Assembly: GCF_001513955.1 (NCBI RefSeq)
Contig: NZ_KQ948151.1
Location: 505,271-569,270 of the forward strand
DNA from: Streptomyces pseudovenezuelae
GTDB taxonomy: Bacteria; Actinomycetota; Actinomycetes; Streptomycetales; Streptomycetaceae
Direction of reading: 5' to 3'
DNA: 64,000 nt
The translations under genes and the position numbers were made by a program. Under the pieces are notes generated by a model that had not been told where the DNA came from, did not search any database, and saw nothing but the letters and a program-made list of their open reading frames with translations. Below, one piece after another: positions 1-8,451 of the stretch; position 1 is the stretch's first letter; every line of letters starts with the position of its first letter.

Positions 1-503
1 GTGGCCACCCACTCCATGGCCCGCTGCATGCCGACGGTCCGGGGCAGGAACCAGCTCGCCGCCGACTCCGGCACGATGCCGCGGCGGGCGAAGACGAACC
101 CGAACTTCGCCGAGGTCGACGCCAGCCGGATGTCCATGGGCAGGGTCATGCTGGCCCCGACGCCCGCGGCCGGGCCGTTGATCGCCGCGATCACCGGCTT
201 GGTGCTGGAGAAGATCCGCAGCGCGACCCGGCCCCCGGTGTCCCGGTGCCAGGCGCCCGCCTTGCGGTGGTCGAAGGAGGAGCCGCCGGAGCTGACGTCG
301 GCGCCCGCGCAGAAGCCGCGCCCGGCGCCGGTCACCACGATCACCCGGATCTCGTCGTCGGCGTCCGCCGCGTCCAGGACGTCGAGCAGGTCGGCCATCA
401 TCTGGGGGTTGAAGGCATTGAGTTTCTCGGGCCGGTCGAGGGTGACGGTGAGGATCCGGTCCGCCACCTCGGCCCGTACGGTGTCGTACTCCTGTACCGG
501 CAT
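1..503 (-). CDS. Enoyl-CoA hydratase/isomerase family protein (3' end outside window)
   Basis: Only the first 167 residues are visible; the C-terminus lies before position 1. The protein has the crotonase fold signature: a substrate-loop motif GRGFCAGAD, then a KPVIAAINGPAAGVGASM oxyanion-hole segment. The two glutamates of classical enoyl-CoA hydratase are not at their usual places (Ala/Ser in the first, and no PE in the second). A VPES motif follows instead, as in several isomerase-like crotonase subfamilies, so hydration of a simple enoyl-CoA is not assured. The ATG at 503 is preceded by an AGTGACGGAGGA ribosome-binding region. It is transcribed divergently from the hydratase-like gene at 592, across a short AT-rich region holding regulatory site A. 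I infer a role in the CoA-thioester catabolic cluster. Confidence 0.85.
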   Translation of the reverse strand, partial: MPVQEYDTVRAEVADRILTVTLDRPEKLNAFNPQMMADLLDVLDAADADDEIRVIVVTGAGRGFCAGADVSSGGSSFDHRKAGAWHRDTGGRVALRIFSSTKPVIAAINGPAAGVGASMTLPMDIRLASTSAKFGFVFARRGIVPESAASWFLPRTVGMQRAMEWVA

Positions 504-541
504 ACGCGTCCTCCGTCACTCCGACGAGCCGTTTCCAGAAA

Positions 542-556
542 GCTTAATTAGTTATA
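542..556 (-). promoter_or_regulatory. Candidate operator, site A
   Basis: Read on the minus strand this is TATAACTAATTAAGC, one of seven matches to a shared nnTAACTnATTnarC pattern. It lies in the AT-rich gap between two divergent crotonase genes, so it could control both. The match is seen by eye; the regulator is inferred (the GntR protein at 3578-4369 is the best candidate). Confidence 0.5.
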
Positions 557-591
557 GCATTCAACTCTACTGACTCGTTCGTTGACGACTG

Positions 592-1389
592 ATGGCGGTG
601 GAGATGACGGACCTCTTGGTGACGGCCGTCGGGCCGGTACGGCTGGTCGAACTGAACCGGCCGGACCAGCTCAACGCGATGAGCGAGGAGCTGCACGCGG
701 GTCTCGCTTCCCTGTGGGACTCACTCGCCGGCGACCCTGAGGCCCGTGTCGTCGTCCTCACCGGGCGCGGCCGGGCGTTCAGCGCCGGGGGCAACTTCGA
801 CATCATGACCCGGGTCCAGCGCGACCGCGCCTTCCGGGAGCAGAACGTCGACGAGGCGCGGCGGATCGTCACCGGCATGGTCCGCTGCCCGCTGCCGGTG
901 ATCGCGGCCGTCAACGGGCCCGCGGTGGGCCTGGGATGCAGCCTGGCCCTGCTGAGCGACCTCGTGCTGATCGCCGACGACGCCTACCTCGCGGACCCTC
1001 ATGTCCAGGTCGGGCTCGTGGCGGGCGACGGCGGTGCACTGGTCCTCCCCCTGCTCGTCGGGCTGACCCGCGCGAAGGAACTGCTGTTCCTCGGCGACCG
1101 GGTGAGCGCCGAGGAGGCGGTCCGGCTGGGCATCGCCAACCGCGCCGTGCCCAAGGACAAGCTCCTGGACGAGGCCATGGACCTCGCCGTACGACTGGCC
1201 GCCCTTCCCGCGCAGGCGCTGCGCGAGACCAAGCGCGCGGTGAACCTGCACCTGGAGCAGGCGTTCGCCACCGTCCTCGAACCCGCGCTGCTCGCCGAGC
1301 AGGAGTCCATGCACTCGCCGGACCACATCGCCGTCGTCGAGAAGATCATCGCGTCCCGCGCCCGTCGCCGGACTGACGGGGAGGGCTGA
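592..1389 (+). CDS. Enoyl-CoA hydratase-like (crotonase superfamily) protein
   Basis: This 265-residue crotonase family protein contains GRAFSAGGNF and an oxyanion-hole segment PVIAAVNGPAVGLGC. The positions of the two catalytic glutamates of enoyl-CoA hydratase are occupied by Ser (GLGCSL) and His (DPHVQVGL), with an Asp in the following GDGG. It may therefore be an isomerase, hydrolase or C-C bond-cleaving member rather than a classical hydratase. It is the first gene of an operon with an acyl-CoA dehydrogenase three bases downstream and an LLM oxidoreductase. The start is uncertain: ATG 592 has no clear ribosome site, while ATG 604 directly abuts GGTGGAG. Confidence 0.85.
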   Translation: MAVEMTDLLVTAVGPVRLVELNRPDQLNAMSEELHAGLASLWDSLAGDPEARVVVLTGRGRAFSAGGNFDIMTRVQRDRAFREQNVDEARRIVTGMVRCPLPVIAAVNGPAVGLGCSLALLSDLVLIADDAYLADPHVQVGLVAGDGGALVLPLLVGLTRAKELLFLGDRVSAEEAVRLGIANRAVPKDKLLDEAMDLAVRLAALPAQALRETKRAVNLHLEQAFATVLEPALLAEQESMHSPDHIAVVEKIIASRARRRTDGEG

Positions 1390-1392
1390 GGC

Positions 1393-2529
1393 ATGGACTT
1401 CGCGTTCAGCGAGGAGCAGGAGGAACTGGGGCGCACCGTAAGGGCGTTCCTGGTCCGCACCTCGCCCGAGACCGAGACGCGGCGCCTGATGGAGACGCCC
1501 GAGGGCTTCGACCGGGCACTGTGGCGCCGGATGGGGACGGAGCTCGGGCTGCAGGGCCTCGCGGTCCCCGAGGAGTACGGCGGCGCCGGGTGCGGGCCGG
1601 TCGAAGTGGGCGTGGTGATGGAGGAGATGGGCCGTGCGCTGCTGTGCGCGCCGTTCCTGTCCTCCGCCGTGCTGGCCACGACCACGCTGCTGCGCTGCGC
1701 CGACGAGGACGCCCGCAAGCGCCTGTTGCCGGGCCTGGCCTCCGGCGAACTCGTCGGGACACTCGCCCTGACCGAGGACTCCGCCCGCTGGGACGCGTCG
1801 GGCGTCGGGCTCACCGCCCGTGAGAGCAACGGGAGTTGGCTGCTGACCGGGCACAAGATGTTCGTCCTGGACGGCGCCACGGCCGATGTCGTCCTCACCG
1901 TCGCCCGAACCGGCGACGGCATCGGGGTGTTCTGCGTGGAGGGCGACGCGCCCGGCCTGACCCGTGCGCCGCTGCCCACGATGGACCCGACCCGCCGCCA
2001 GGCCCGCCTCGACTACCAGGACGTACCGGCGACCCGGCTGCGTACCCACGGCGAGGGATGGGACCTGGTCTCCGAGGTGCTCGACCGGGCCGCCGTGGCG
2101 CTGGCCGCCGAGCAGGTCGGGGTGGCCTCCCGCGCGCTCGACATGGCGGTGGAGTACGCCAAGGTGCGCCACCAGTTCGGACGGCCCATCGGCTCCTTCC
2201 AGGCCCTCAAGCACCTGCTGGCCGACGTCCTCCTGGAGGTGGAGTCGGCGCGCGCCGCCGCCCACTACGCCCTGCTCGCGGCGGAGAACGAGGACCCGGA
2301 GCTGCCCGCCGTGGCGAATCTGGCGAAGGCGTTCTGCTCCGAGGCGTGCGTACAGGCGACGGAGCAGAACATCCAGGTGCACGGCGGCATCGGCTTCACC
2401 TGGGAGCACCCGGCCCACCTCTACCTGAAGCGGGCCAGGACGGCACAACTGCTGTTCGGCGATCCGGCGTACCACCGGGAACTGCTCGCACGGAGAATCG
2501 GCATGGACAAGGACAAGGGAGCGGCATGA
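1393..2529 (+). CDS. Acyl-CoA dehydrogenase, GFTWE subtype
   Basis: A 378-residue FAD-dependent acyl-CoA dehydrogenase with the usual N-terminal helical, middle beta and C-terminal helical domains. Visible motifs are VPEEYGGAG near residue 60, VRHQFGRPIGSFQA near 255, and QVHGGIGFTWEHPAHLY near the end. The common EGTSE motif that carries the catalytic base in many relatives is absent; the end reads LLFGDPAYHRELLARRIG. This subtype is often one half of a two-protein dehydrogenase, as in steroid side-chain degradation, so a partner subunit is possible. GGGGAGG precedes the ATG. It overlaps the next gene by ATGA, so translation is probably coupled. A close paralogue lies at 19868-20995. Confidence 0.92.
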   Translation: MDFAFSEEQEELGRTVRAFLVRTSPETETRRLMETPEGFDRALWRRMGTELGLQGLAVPEEYGGAGCGPVEVGVVMEEMGRALLCAPFLSSAVLATTTLLRCADEDARKRLLPGLASGELVGTLALTEDSARWDASGVGLTARESNGSWLLTGHKMFVLDGATADVVLTVARTGDGIGVFCVEGDAPGLTRAPLPTMDPTRRQARLDYQDVPATRLRTHGEGWDLVSEVLDRAAVALAAEQVGVASRALDMAVEYAKVRHQFGRPIGSFQALKHLLADVLLEVESARAAAHYALLAAENEDPELPAVANLAKAFCSEACVQATEQNIQVHGGIGFTWEHPAHLYLKRARTAQLLFGDPAYHRELLARRIGMDKDKGAA

Positions 2530-3551
2530 AGGTCGACGGCAAGCTCAACGTGTGGAGCACCACGGAGGTCGTGGAGGAGGCCCGGCACCACGAGAAGGCC
2601 GGCTACGACGGCCTGTGGGCGTCGGAGTCCAAGCACGACCCCTTCCTGCCGCTGGTGCTGGCGGCCGAGCACACCGACCGGCTGGAGGTCGGCACGGCCA
2701 TCGCGGTGGCCTTCGCCCGCTCGCCCATGCAGCTCGCGTACACCGCGCACGACCTGCAGACCTACGCCGGCGGACGGTTCTCGCTCGGTCTCGGCAGCCA
2801 GATCAAGCCGCACATCGAGCGGCGCTTCGACATGCCGTGGAGCCGGCCCGCGGCCCGCATGCGGGAGTACGTGAGCGCGCTGCACGCGATCTGGGCCGCC
2901 TGGAACGAGGGCGAGAGGCTCAACTTCCGCGGCGACTTCTACTCGCACACCCTGATGTCGCCCTTCTTCTCTCCCCCGCCCGCTCCCGGCGGCGCGCCCA
3001 AGGTGTTCGTGGCCGCCGTCGGCCAGGCGATGACCAAGGTGGCGGGCGAGGTCGCCGACGGGCTGCTCGCGCACGGCTTCACCACGGAGCGGTACCTGCG
3101 GGAGGTGACCCTGCCGACCGTGGAGGCGGGGCTCGCCGTGTCCGGCCGTACGCGGGCCGACTTCGCCGTCTCCCATCTGCTGCTGACCGCGACCGGCCGC
3201 ACGGAGGAGGAGATGACCCGCGCGATCGACGGCACCCGTGCCCAGGTCGCCTTCTACGGCAGCACACCCGCCTACCGCGGGGTGCTGGAGCTGCACGGCT
3301 GGGGTGAACTCGGCGACGAACTGCACGCGTTGTCGACGTCCCGGCGCGAGGACAAGTGGGAGGCGATGAGCCGCCTCGTCGACGACGAGGTCCTGCACAC
3401 CTTCGCGGTCGTGGCGGAACCGGAGCGGGTCGCGGGCGAGATCCGGCGCCGGTACGGGGCGCTGGTCGACCGGGTGTCCTTCTACACGGCGTACGAGATC
3501 GACGCCGAGGTGTGGGAGCCCATCGTGCAGGAGCTGCGCACGCCTGAATGA
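2526..3551 (+). CDS. LLM-class (luciferase-like) F420/flavin-dependent oxidoreductase
   Basis: This 341-residue protein of the luciferase-like monooxygenase superfamily has a TIM-barrel pattern: SESKHDPFLPL near residue 35, VGTAIAVAFARSPMQLAY near 60, and GRFSLGLGSQIKPHIERRF near 90. The spacing and the GLGSQIK segment fit the actinobacterial F420-dependent subgroup, although the cofactor cannot be proved by eye. The ATG overlaps the dehydrogenase stop codon (ATGA), which puts it in the hydratase-dehydrogenase operon. It probably performs a redox or monooxygenation step on the same substrate or an intermediate. The substrate is unknown. A second LLM protein is at 32424. Confidence 0.87.
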   Translation: MKVDGKLNVWSTTEVVEEARHHEKAGYDGLWASESKHDPFLPLVLAAEHTDRLEVGTAIAVAFARSPMQLAYTAHDLQTYAGGRFSLGLGSQIKPHIERRFDMPWSRPAARMREYVSALHAIWAAWNEGERLNFRGDFYSHTLMSPFFSPPPAPGGAPKVFVAAVGQAMTKVAGEVADGLLAHGFTTERYLREVTLPTVEAGLAVSGRTRADFAVSHLLLTATGRTEEEMTRAIDGTRAQVAFYGSTPAYRGVLELHGWGELGDELHALSTSRREDKWEAMSRLVDDEVLHTFAVVAEPERVAGEIRRRYGALVDRVSFYTAYEIDAEVWEPIVQELRTPE

Positions 3552-3577
3552 CGGCCCGGCCCGGCAGGCCCGGGACG

Positions 3578-4369
3578 TCAGCCGAGCAGGTCCAGGACGG
3601 TGGTCATGGACCTGTTCTGCAGCAGGTAGTCCTCGGCCTCCTGGAGGTGGACGCGCCACAGTTCCTCGGCGTCCTCGGTCCGGCGCGCGGCGACAAGTTC
3701 GACGAGCGCGCCGTGGGCGCGGAAGCCCCGGCGGTTGGCCCTCACGTTCTCGGGGCTGCCCGCGTCCAGGTCGACGTGGGACCAGTTCGCCTGGTCGATG
3801 ATGTGCCGGACCATGCCGTTGAGGACGCTCAGCGTCTCGTTGCCCGCCAGTTCGACGACCAGGGCGTGGAACTCCATGTGGGCACGGATGAACGCCGAGG
3901 GGTCGTCCATCAGCGTCTCGGCCTCGGCGACGGCGGCCCGCAGCCGCTCCAGGTCCTCGTCCGTGCGTCCCTCGGCCAGCAGACCGGCGCACGGTGCCTC
4001 GATGACCGTACGGGCGTCGTAGACGTCCTTGAGGGTCGTGCCCCGGTATTCGAGGACCACGCCGGCGTACCGGGCCGCGACCGTGCCCTCCGGGGTCTGC
4101 ACGCGTGCCCCGCCCCGGGCGCCCCGGCGCACGCTGATCAGCGACTCCGACTCCAGCACCCGGAACGCCTCACGCAGGGTCGGCCGGGACACGGCGAACT
4201 CCGCCATCAGCGCGGACTCGGCCGGCAGCGCCTCGCCCTCGGCCAGCTCCCCGCGCACGATCTTGCGGCGCAGCTGTGCCGCCACCAGCTCGGCCATCTT
4301 GGGGACCCGGACCTTCACACCGTTGACCCGGCCACCGCCACCGTCCTGCCGCCCCGTCGTACGCGTCAC
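3578..4369 (-). CDS. GntR-family (FadR/FCD subgroup) transcriptional regulator
   Basis: A 263-residue regulator. An N-terminal winged helix-turn-helix (KMAELVAAQLRRKIVRGELAEGEALPAES, then SRPTLREAFRVLESESLI; both longer than the single core motif PTLREAFRVLE) is followed by an all-helical FCD ligand domain. In that domain the Asp/His metal-type residues of the family appear in DVYDARTVIE, HMEFHALVVELAGN and FRAHGALVELV. The GTG at 4369 has GGAGG eight bases upstream, and a longer reading from 4417 lacks this. It lies alone on the minus strand, convergent with the LLM gene. Site B with its dyad sits in its own upstream region. I infer autoregulation and control of the cluster by a CoA ester or acid ligand. 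Confidence 0.88.
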   Translation of the reverse strand: MTRTTGRQDGGGGRVNGVKVRVPKMAELVAAQLRRKIVRGELAEGEALPAESALMAEFAVSRPTLREAFRVLESESLISVRRGARGGARVQTPEGTVAARYAGVVLEYRGTTLKDVYDARTVIEAPCAGLLAEGRTDEDLERLRAAVAEAETLMDDPSAFIRAHMEFHALVVELAGNETLSVLNGMVRHIIDQANWSHVDLDAGSPENVRANRRGFRAHGALVELVAARRTEDAEELWRVHLQEAEDYLLQNRSMTTVLDLLG

Positions 4370-4440
4370 CGGGCCCACCTCCGTCCGACCCACAGGTGCG
4401 GGACACGGCCCGAGCACCGGGTAGACGGTTCACTCTACTA

Positions 4441-4464
4441 GATAACTGATTGAACTAGGTTATC
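4441..4464. promoter_or_regulatory. Candidate operator with dyad, site B
   Basis: A perfect GATAAC-N12-GTTATC inverted repeat lies upstream of the GntR-type regulator. Its left half begins the shared motif GATAACTGATTGAAC (4441-4455). It overlaps the 3' end of the conservon D gene. The position suggests autoregulation of the GntR protein; this is an inference. Confidence 0.55.
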
Positions 4465-5051
4465 GAGTTCGTGGAAATGAGAAGTTCGGCCAGGGCGAGC
4501 AGCAGATCGCGGCCCACCGCCCGCTGCCGCATGTCCCCCATCACCAGCGGGACTTCGGGGTCGAGGTCGAGTGCTTCCCGGATCTCGCGCTCACTGCGTT
4601 CCTGGTGGCCGTGGAAGCAGTTGACGCCGATCACGAAGGGGATCCCGCGGCTCTCGAAGAAGTCGATGGACGCGAAACTGGACTCCAGCCGCCGGGTGTC
4701 GGCTATGACCACCGCACCGAGCGCGCCGTGCACGAGGTCGTTCCACATGAACCAGAAGCGCTCCTGGCCGGGCGTCCCGAACAGGTAGACCACCAGCCGG
4801 GGGTTGACCATGATGCGGCCGAAGTCCATGGCGACCGTGGTGGTGGACTTCCGCTCGACACCCTCGACGTCGTCGACGCCGACACTCGCAACGGTCAGGT
4901 ACTCCTCGGTGCGCAGCGGCGCCACCTCGCTGACCGCCCCGACCAGGGTCGTCTTGCCGACACCGAAGCCGCCGGCCACAAGGATCTTGACCGCCGCGGG
5001 GGCCGAGCCGTCGTAGGCCCGGCCCGCGGGGTCAGAGTCTGCGAAGGCCAT
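4455..5051 (-). CDS. cvnD: Conservon small GTPase-like ATP/GTP-binding protein (CvnD type)
   Basis: A 198-residue Ras-like P-loop protein. Walker A is GGFGVGKTT near residue 27, the switch/DxxG-equivalent region is LFGTPGQERF near 90, and the guanine-specificity region reads GVNCFHG instead of NKxD, as in CvnD/MglA-like proteins. It is the last gene of a four-gene conservon (sensor ATPase, roadblock, DUF742, GTPase) and its start overlaps the DUF742 gene. Conservons form membrane-associated complexes resembling eukaryotic G-protein systems and influence development and secondary metabolism in Streptomyces. The usual downstream cytochrome P450 of some conservons is absent here. Confidence 0.93.
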   Translation of the reverse strand: MAFADSDPAGRAYDGSAPAAVKILVAGGFGVGKTTLVGAVSEVAPLRTEEYLTVASVGVDDVEGVERKSTTTVAMDFGRIMVNPRLVVYLFGTPGQERFWFMWNDLVHGALGAVVIADTRRLESSFASIDFFESRGIPFVIGVNCFHGHQERSEREIREALDLDPEVPLVMGDMRQRAVGRDLLLALAELLISTNSIT

Positions 5052-5421
5052 CCCTCACCGCCCGAAGAAGAGTCATGTCCATGGTGTTTCCCGTCGCTAC
5101 GGCGATCGGCGGACGGGTGGTCGCCCTGCCCAGTGCCACCAGGTCGTCGATCAGGATTTTCGTGACCGCCACCGGCAGGTTCAGCTCCGCGGCGATCTCT
5201 GCCACCGCGGCGGGTGTGCGGCACTGCTGGAGGATCGAGCGGTGCTCGGGTTGCAGGCCCCGCAGTGCGGCCCGGCCGGGTGCCGGTTCGACGGTCGTCA
5301 CAAGGGTGATCAGCGTGAGGTCGTCGCGCGTGGGTGCCGTCCGGCCCTGGGTGATCGTGTAAGGCCTGACCGACAGTTCCTCCGCGTCGGCCGCGTCCAG
5401 GCCGTCCATCCAGTGGCTCAC
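5032..5421 (-). CDS. cvnC: DUF742 protein (CvnC type)
   Basis: A 129-residue DUF742 protein. It begins with a short acidic stretch followed by SVRPYTITQGRTAP, the conserved opening of the family, and then a winged-helix-like segment (LQPEHRSILQQCRTPAAVAEIAAELNLP in full; core QPEHRSILQQC) ending in DDLVALGRATTRPP. It overlaps both neighbours by a few bases, consistent with translational coupling in the conservon. Family members interact with the roadblock protein and the GTPase. DNA binding is not established for the family. Confidence 0.92.
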   Translation of the reverse strand: MSHWMDGLDAADAEELSVRPYTITQGRTAPTRDDLTLITLVTTVEPAPGRAALRGLQPEHRSILQQCRTPAAVAEIAAELNLPVAVTKILIDDLVALGRATTRPPIAVATGNTMDMTLLRAVRDGLRRL

Positions 5422-5852
5422 TCACGTACACCGCGCTCGTCGGCGGGCGCCCCGAAGCGCGTCTCGGTGCCCATGCGCCGGCCCACCTGCTGCATCAGGG
5501 TGTGCATGGCCACGGTCATCAACTCGGCGTCCACTTCCTGGGATGCCACGACGGCCAGATGAGTGCCGCGGCCCGCGGCGGAGATGAACAGCCACAGGTC
5601 GGTCAGCTCGACGATGACCTGGTGCACCCCACCGCCGCCGAACAGCTGACCGACCCCGCGGGCCAGACTCTGCTGGCCGGTGGCGATGGCGGCGAGGCGC
5701 TCGGCGTCGCCGCGGGCAATGGTGCGGGACTGGCTGACCACCAGCCCGTCGTCGGACAGCACGATGGCGTGGTGCGTGCCGGGCACTTGTTCCACCAGGC
5801 CGTCCAGCAACCAGTCGAGGTCCGGGTGGGTGGCGGTCGTTCGCATGGTCAT
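5418..5852 (-). CDS. cvnB: Roadblock/LC7-domain protein (CvnB type)
   Basis: A 144-residue roadblock/LC7 protein with the pattern LDWLLDGLVEQVPGTHHAIVL, a core short motif SDDGLVVSQS, then LAAIATGQQSLARGVGQLF and GRGTHLAVVASQEVDAEL. Such proteins dimerise and bind the conservon GTPase, probably as a regulator of its nucleotide state. The gene starts two bases after the sensor gene stop and overlaps the DUF742 gene by ATGA. Confidence 0.93.
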   Translation of the reverse strand: MTMRTTATHPDLDWLLDGLVEQVPGTHHAIVLSDDGLVVSQSRTIARGDAERLAAIATGQQSLARGVGQLFGGGGVHQVIVELTDLWLFISAAGRGTHLAVVASQEVDAELMTVAMHTLMQQVGRRMGTETRFGAPADERGVRE

Positions 5853-5854
5853 GG

Positions 5855-8362
5855 TCAGTCTTCCGTCGGGGTCCGTCTACGTTGCGGCAGCACGTCGAGG
5901 GGTTCGTGGTCGGTCGGGGGAACGTCACGCCGGACCAGCCGGGACTGGCGCTGGAAGGCGCCGATCGTCGCGCCGGAACGGGCGGGCGCGGACCGCCGGT
6001 TCGGTGCCTGCTCGTCGGGGGCAGGCACCCCCAGGCCGGCGGCCGGGTCACGCAGTTCGTCGGCGAGACTGGCCAGGCGCACCCGTTTCGGCAGTGGTCG
6101 CACGTCCGGCGCGGCATCCACGCGCACGGTGCCGCTCCCCCGCGGTGTGCCGGCCGCCTGCGGCACCGGATGGGGACGCGGCGGCCGGGTCCACACATCA
6201 CTCGCGGGGGCCGAGGTTTCGGGCAGGCCGACTCGGCCGGTCACCAGGGTGTCCACGTCCTGGGCCGTCCTGCGCTCCGTGCCCGGCGCGTCCGAGACGG
6301 CCGCAAAGGGGGGCGGCGGCCAGCCGGCATCGACTGCCGCGGATGTCGGCCCCGACTGCTCGGGCGCCTCGACGACGAGTTCGTCGGGGATGAGGACGAC
6401 GACCCGGGTGCCGCCGAACGAGGAGGGCCGCAGCTCGACCTGGATGTCGAGGGCTCGCGCCAAGCGGGCGACCACGTAGAGGCCGAGCCTGACGTCGTCC
6501 GCCCGGGACATGGCGTCCATGCGGGGCGGCTCGGTCATCAGCCGGTTGGCCTCGTCGTACTGCTCGGGGTCCATGCCCACGCCGCGGTCCTCGATCTCCA
6601 CCGCGAGACCGCGTCCCACCCGGGCGGCGTACACCTCCACGGGCGTCGGCGGCCTGGAGAAGCCCACCGCGTTCTCCATGAGTTCGGCCAGTACGTGGAT
6701 CACGAGGCCGACGGCGCGCTCGGCCAGCCACACCCGGTCCTCGACGTCGATCTGGATCCGCCGGTAGTCCTGCACCTCGCTCTGTGCGGAGCGGAGCACA
6801 TCCAGCAGCAGGACGGGCTTGCGCCAGCGTCGCTGCGGCTGGCCGCCGCCGAGGATCACCAGGTTCTCCTCGTAGCGCCGCAGCCTTGCGGTCAGATGGT
6901 CGAGGTCGAACAGGCCTTCAAGGACCTCGGGATCCTCGTGCCGGCGCTCCAGCTCACTGAGCTTCTTCATCTGCAGGCCGATGAGCAGCTGGGTACGCCG
7001 GGCGATGCGCTGCAGCAGCTTCTCGAAGCCGCGGAACTGCGAGACCTGGGCCATGGTCGTGTCGAGCGCGCTGTGGCGTGCGAGGTTCAGCGCCTGGCCC
7101 AGCTGGCCCAGTTCGTCGTCGCCGTGCTGGATGGTGGGGAGTTCGGCGTCCAGGTCTACGACGTCTCCGCCGCGCAGGCGTTCGACGACGGCCGGCATGC
7201 GGGTCTGCAGGTCCAGGGCGGCGACGCGCAGCGCGGAGATCCGGCGGCGCAGCGTCCGGGTGAGGAGCGCGCTGATCAGGACGACCACGAGCACCGCCGC
7301 GGCGCCCATCACACTGGTCACGACCAACCGCCGCACCATCGCGTTCAGTTCCTTTTCCGTGGCCGCCGTCAGGGTCACGGAGTAGGCGGTGTTGAGCTGC
7401 TGGAGCTGGGTGGTGACCGGCCCGACGCCTGCGCTCCACGTCGTGCCGAGTTCCTTGGAGAACGTGTCCTCGTCGGTCCCGGAGCGGGTGCCGGACAGGA
7501 CGTTCTGCTCGGCCGTCGTCTTCTGCTTCCAGGCGCCGCCGGCCATCAGCTTCCGGTACCGCGCGGCCTGGTCGTCCGGGACGAGGGGCACGATCTTGTT
7601 GTCGTAGAGGAAGTGCTGGGAGCCGATCCATCCGGCTAGCTGCCCGCGTTCGGTGGCGGAGAGCCGGCCGGTCACCGAGCCGCGGGTGAAGAGCGCGTTC
7701 TCACGCGAGATCATCTCCATGGCCCAGACCGAGTCGATGGCCGGCCGGGCGAGGTAGTCGATGTTGGGAAGACCGACGTGGCTCAGGGTGGTGAAGAGGT
7801 TCAACTGGCCTGAGATGAGGCTCGTGTAGTGGTCGAAGGTCTGCTGCTGCGAGGCGGTCCGCTGGTCCACCCCTGCCCGGTAGTCGGCCAGTTTCCGCAG
7901 GTTCCTGCCCACCTGGACGACGTTGGCGCGGATGTCGTCCGGGGCGCTCCAGCCGCTGTCGGGCAGTTCCTGGACGGTGGTGACGTCGGCGTCGGTGCGG
8001 ACGCGTTGGGCACGCAGTGCCTTTCGGTAGCCCTCGGGGTCGGCCAACTCCGCTCCGCTGAGCCTGCGTTCCTCCTGGAGGTCGAAGAACGCGGCCATGA
8101 TCGGCCGTGCCGCCGCGTTGGAGGCCGCGTTGCGGTCCTTCTGCGTCTGCCATTGCGTGTAGAGCTGCGCGGAACTCGCCAGCCACAGGGCCACGAGGGT
8201 GACGCTGGGCACCAGAGCCAGGACGAGCAGAACCGTTCGCAGTGACGGCTGCCGCCGGGCTTTGCCGCCTCCTGGGCCTTGTCTCTTCGACGCACGCGCA
8301 TGCACTGCCACTGAGGTCCCCAGCGATGCTCCAAGTGACAGGCCGCTCCGATGGGCCCGCAC
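5855..8362 (-). CDS. cvnA: Conservon sensor histidine-kinase-like protein with nitrate/nitrite-sensing domain (CvnA type)
   Basis: This protein is about 835 residues long. A basic N-terminus leads to membrane segment 1 (about 43-64), then a large extracellular helical region of the NIT (nitrate/nitrite sensing) kind with LQEERRLSGAEL. Membrane segment 2 lies near 348-370, followed by a HAMP-like linker, an H-box-like FDLDHLTARLRRYEENL and an ATPase domain with ELMENAVGFSRPP (N box) and EIEDRGVGMDP (G1). The C-terminal third of about 180 residues is Pro/Ala-rich and probably disordered. The start is uncertain: GTG 8362 is the longest, and the first 30 residues may not all be translated. The gene heads the conservon. 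Confidence 0.88.
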   Translation of the reverse strand: MRAHRSGLSLGASLGTSVAVHARASKRQGPGGGKARRQPSLRTVLLVLALVPSVTLVALWLASSAQLYTQWQTQKDRNAASNAAARPIMAAFFDLQEERRLSGAELADPEGYRKALRAQRVRTDADVTTVQELPDSGWSAPDDIRANVVQVGRNLRKLADYRAGVDQRTASQQQTFDHYTSLISGQLNLFTTLSHVGLPNIDYLARPAIDSVWAMEMISRENALFTRGSVTGRLSATERGQLAGWIGSQHFLYDNKIVPLVPDDQAARYRKLMAGGAWKQKTTAEQNVLSGTRSGTDEDTFSKELGTTWSAGVGPVTTQLQQLNTAYSVTLTAATEKELNAMVRRLVVTSVMGAAAVLVVVLISALLTRTLRRRISALRVAALDLQTRMPAVVERLRGGDVVDLDAELPTIQHGDDELGQLGQALNLARHSALDTTMAQVSQFRGFEKLLQRIARRTQLLIGLQMKKLSELERRHEDPEVLEGLFDLDHLTARLRRYEENLVILGGGQPQRRWRKPVLLLDVLRSAQSEVQDYRRIQIDVEDRVWLAERAVGLVIHVLAELMENAVGFSRPPTPVEVYAARVGRGLAVEIEDRGVGMDPEQYDEANRLMTEPPRMDAMSRADDVRLGLYVVARLARALDIQVELRPSSFGGTRVVVLIPDELVVEAPEQSGPTSAAVDAGWPPPPFAAVSDAPGTERRTAQDVDTLVTGRVGLPETSAPASDVWTRPPRPHPVPQAAGTPRGSGTVRVDAAPDVRPLPKRVRLASLADELRDPAAGLGVPAPDEQAPNRRSAPARSGATIGAFQRQSRLVRRDVPPTDHEPLDVLPQRRRTPTED

Positions 8363-8377
8363 GATGACGCGCCGATG

Positions 8378-8420
8378 CTATCCATGGATACCGCTATCTA
8401 AATACACTTAGAACACTAAA
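8378..8420. promoter_or_regulatory. AT-rich promoter region upstream of conservon
   Basis: An AT-rich island (ATCTAAATACACTTAGAACA core) precedes the conservon on the minus strand. It does not contain the TAACTnATT motif shared by the surrounding catabolic promoters, so the conservon is probably regulated separately. Exact -10 and -35 elements cannot be assigned. Confidence 0.35.
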
Positions 8421-8451
8421 CTTTCACCATCATCGTGCTGCACCGACGCGG

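Noticed and set aside
721..2475. 584-codon minus-strand frame opposite the hydratase and dehydrogenase genes
   Set aside because: A mirror frame of high-GC coding sequence; composition is His/Arg/Gly-rich with no domain.
8378..8420. Eighth copy of the shared TAACTnATT motif before the conservon
   Set aside because: The island is AT-rich but has no TAAC core on either strand.
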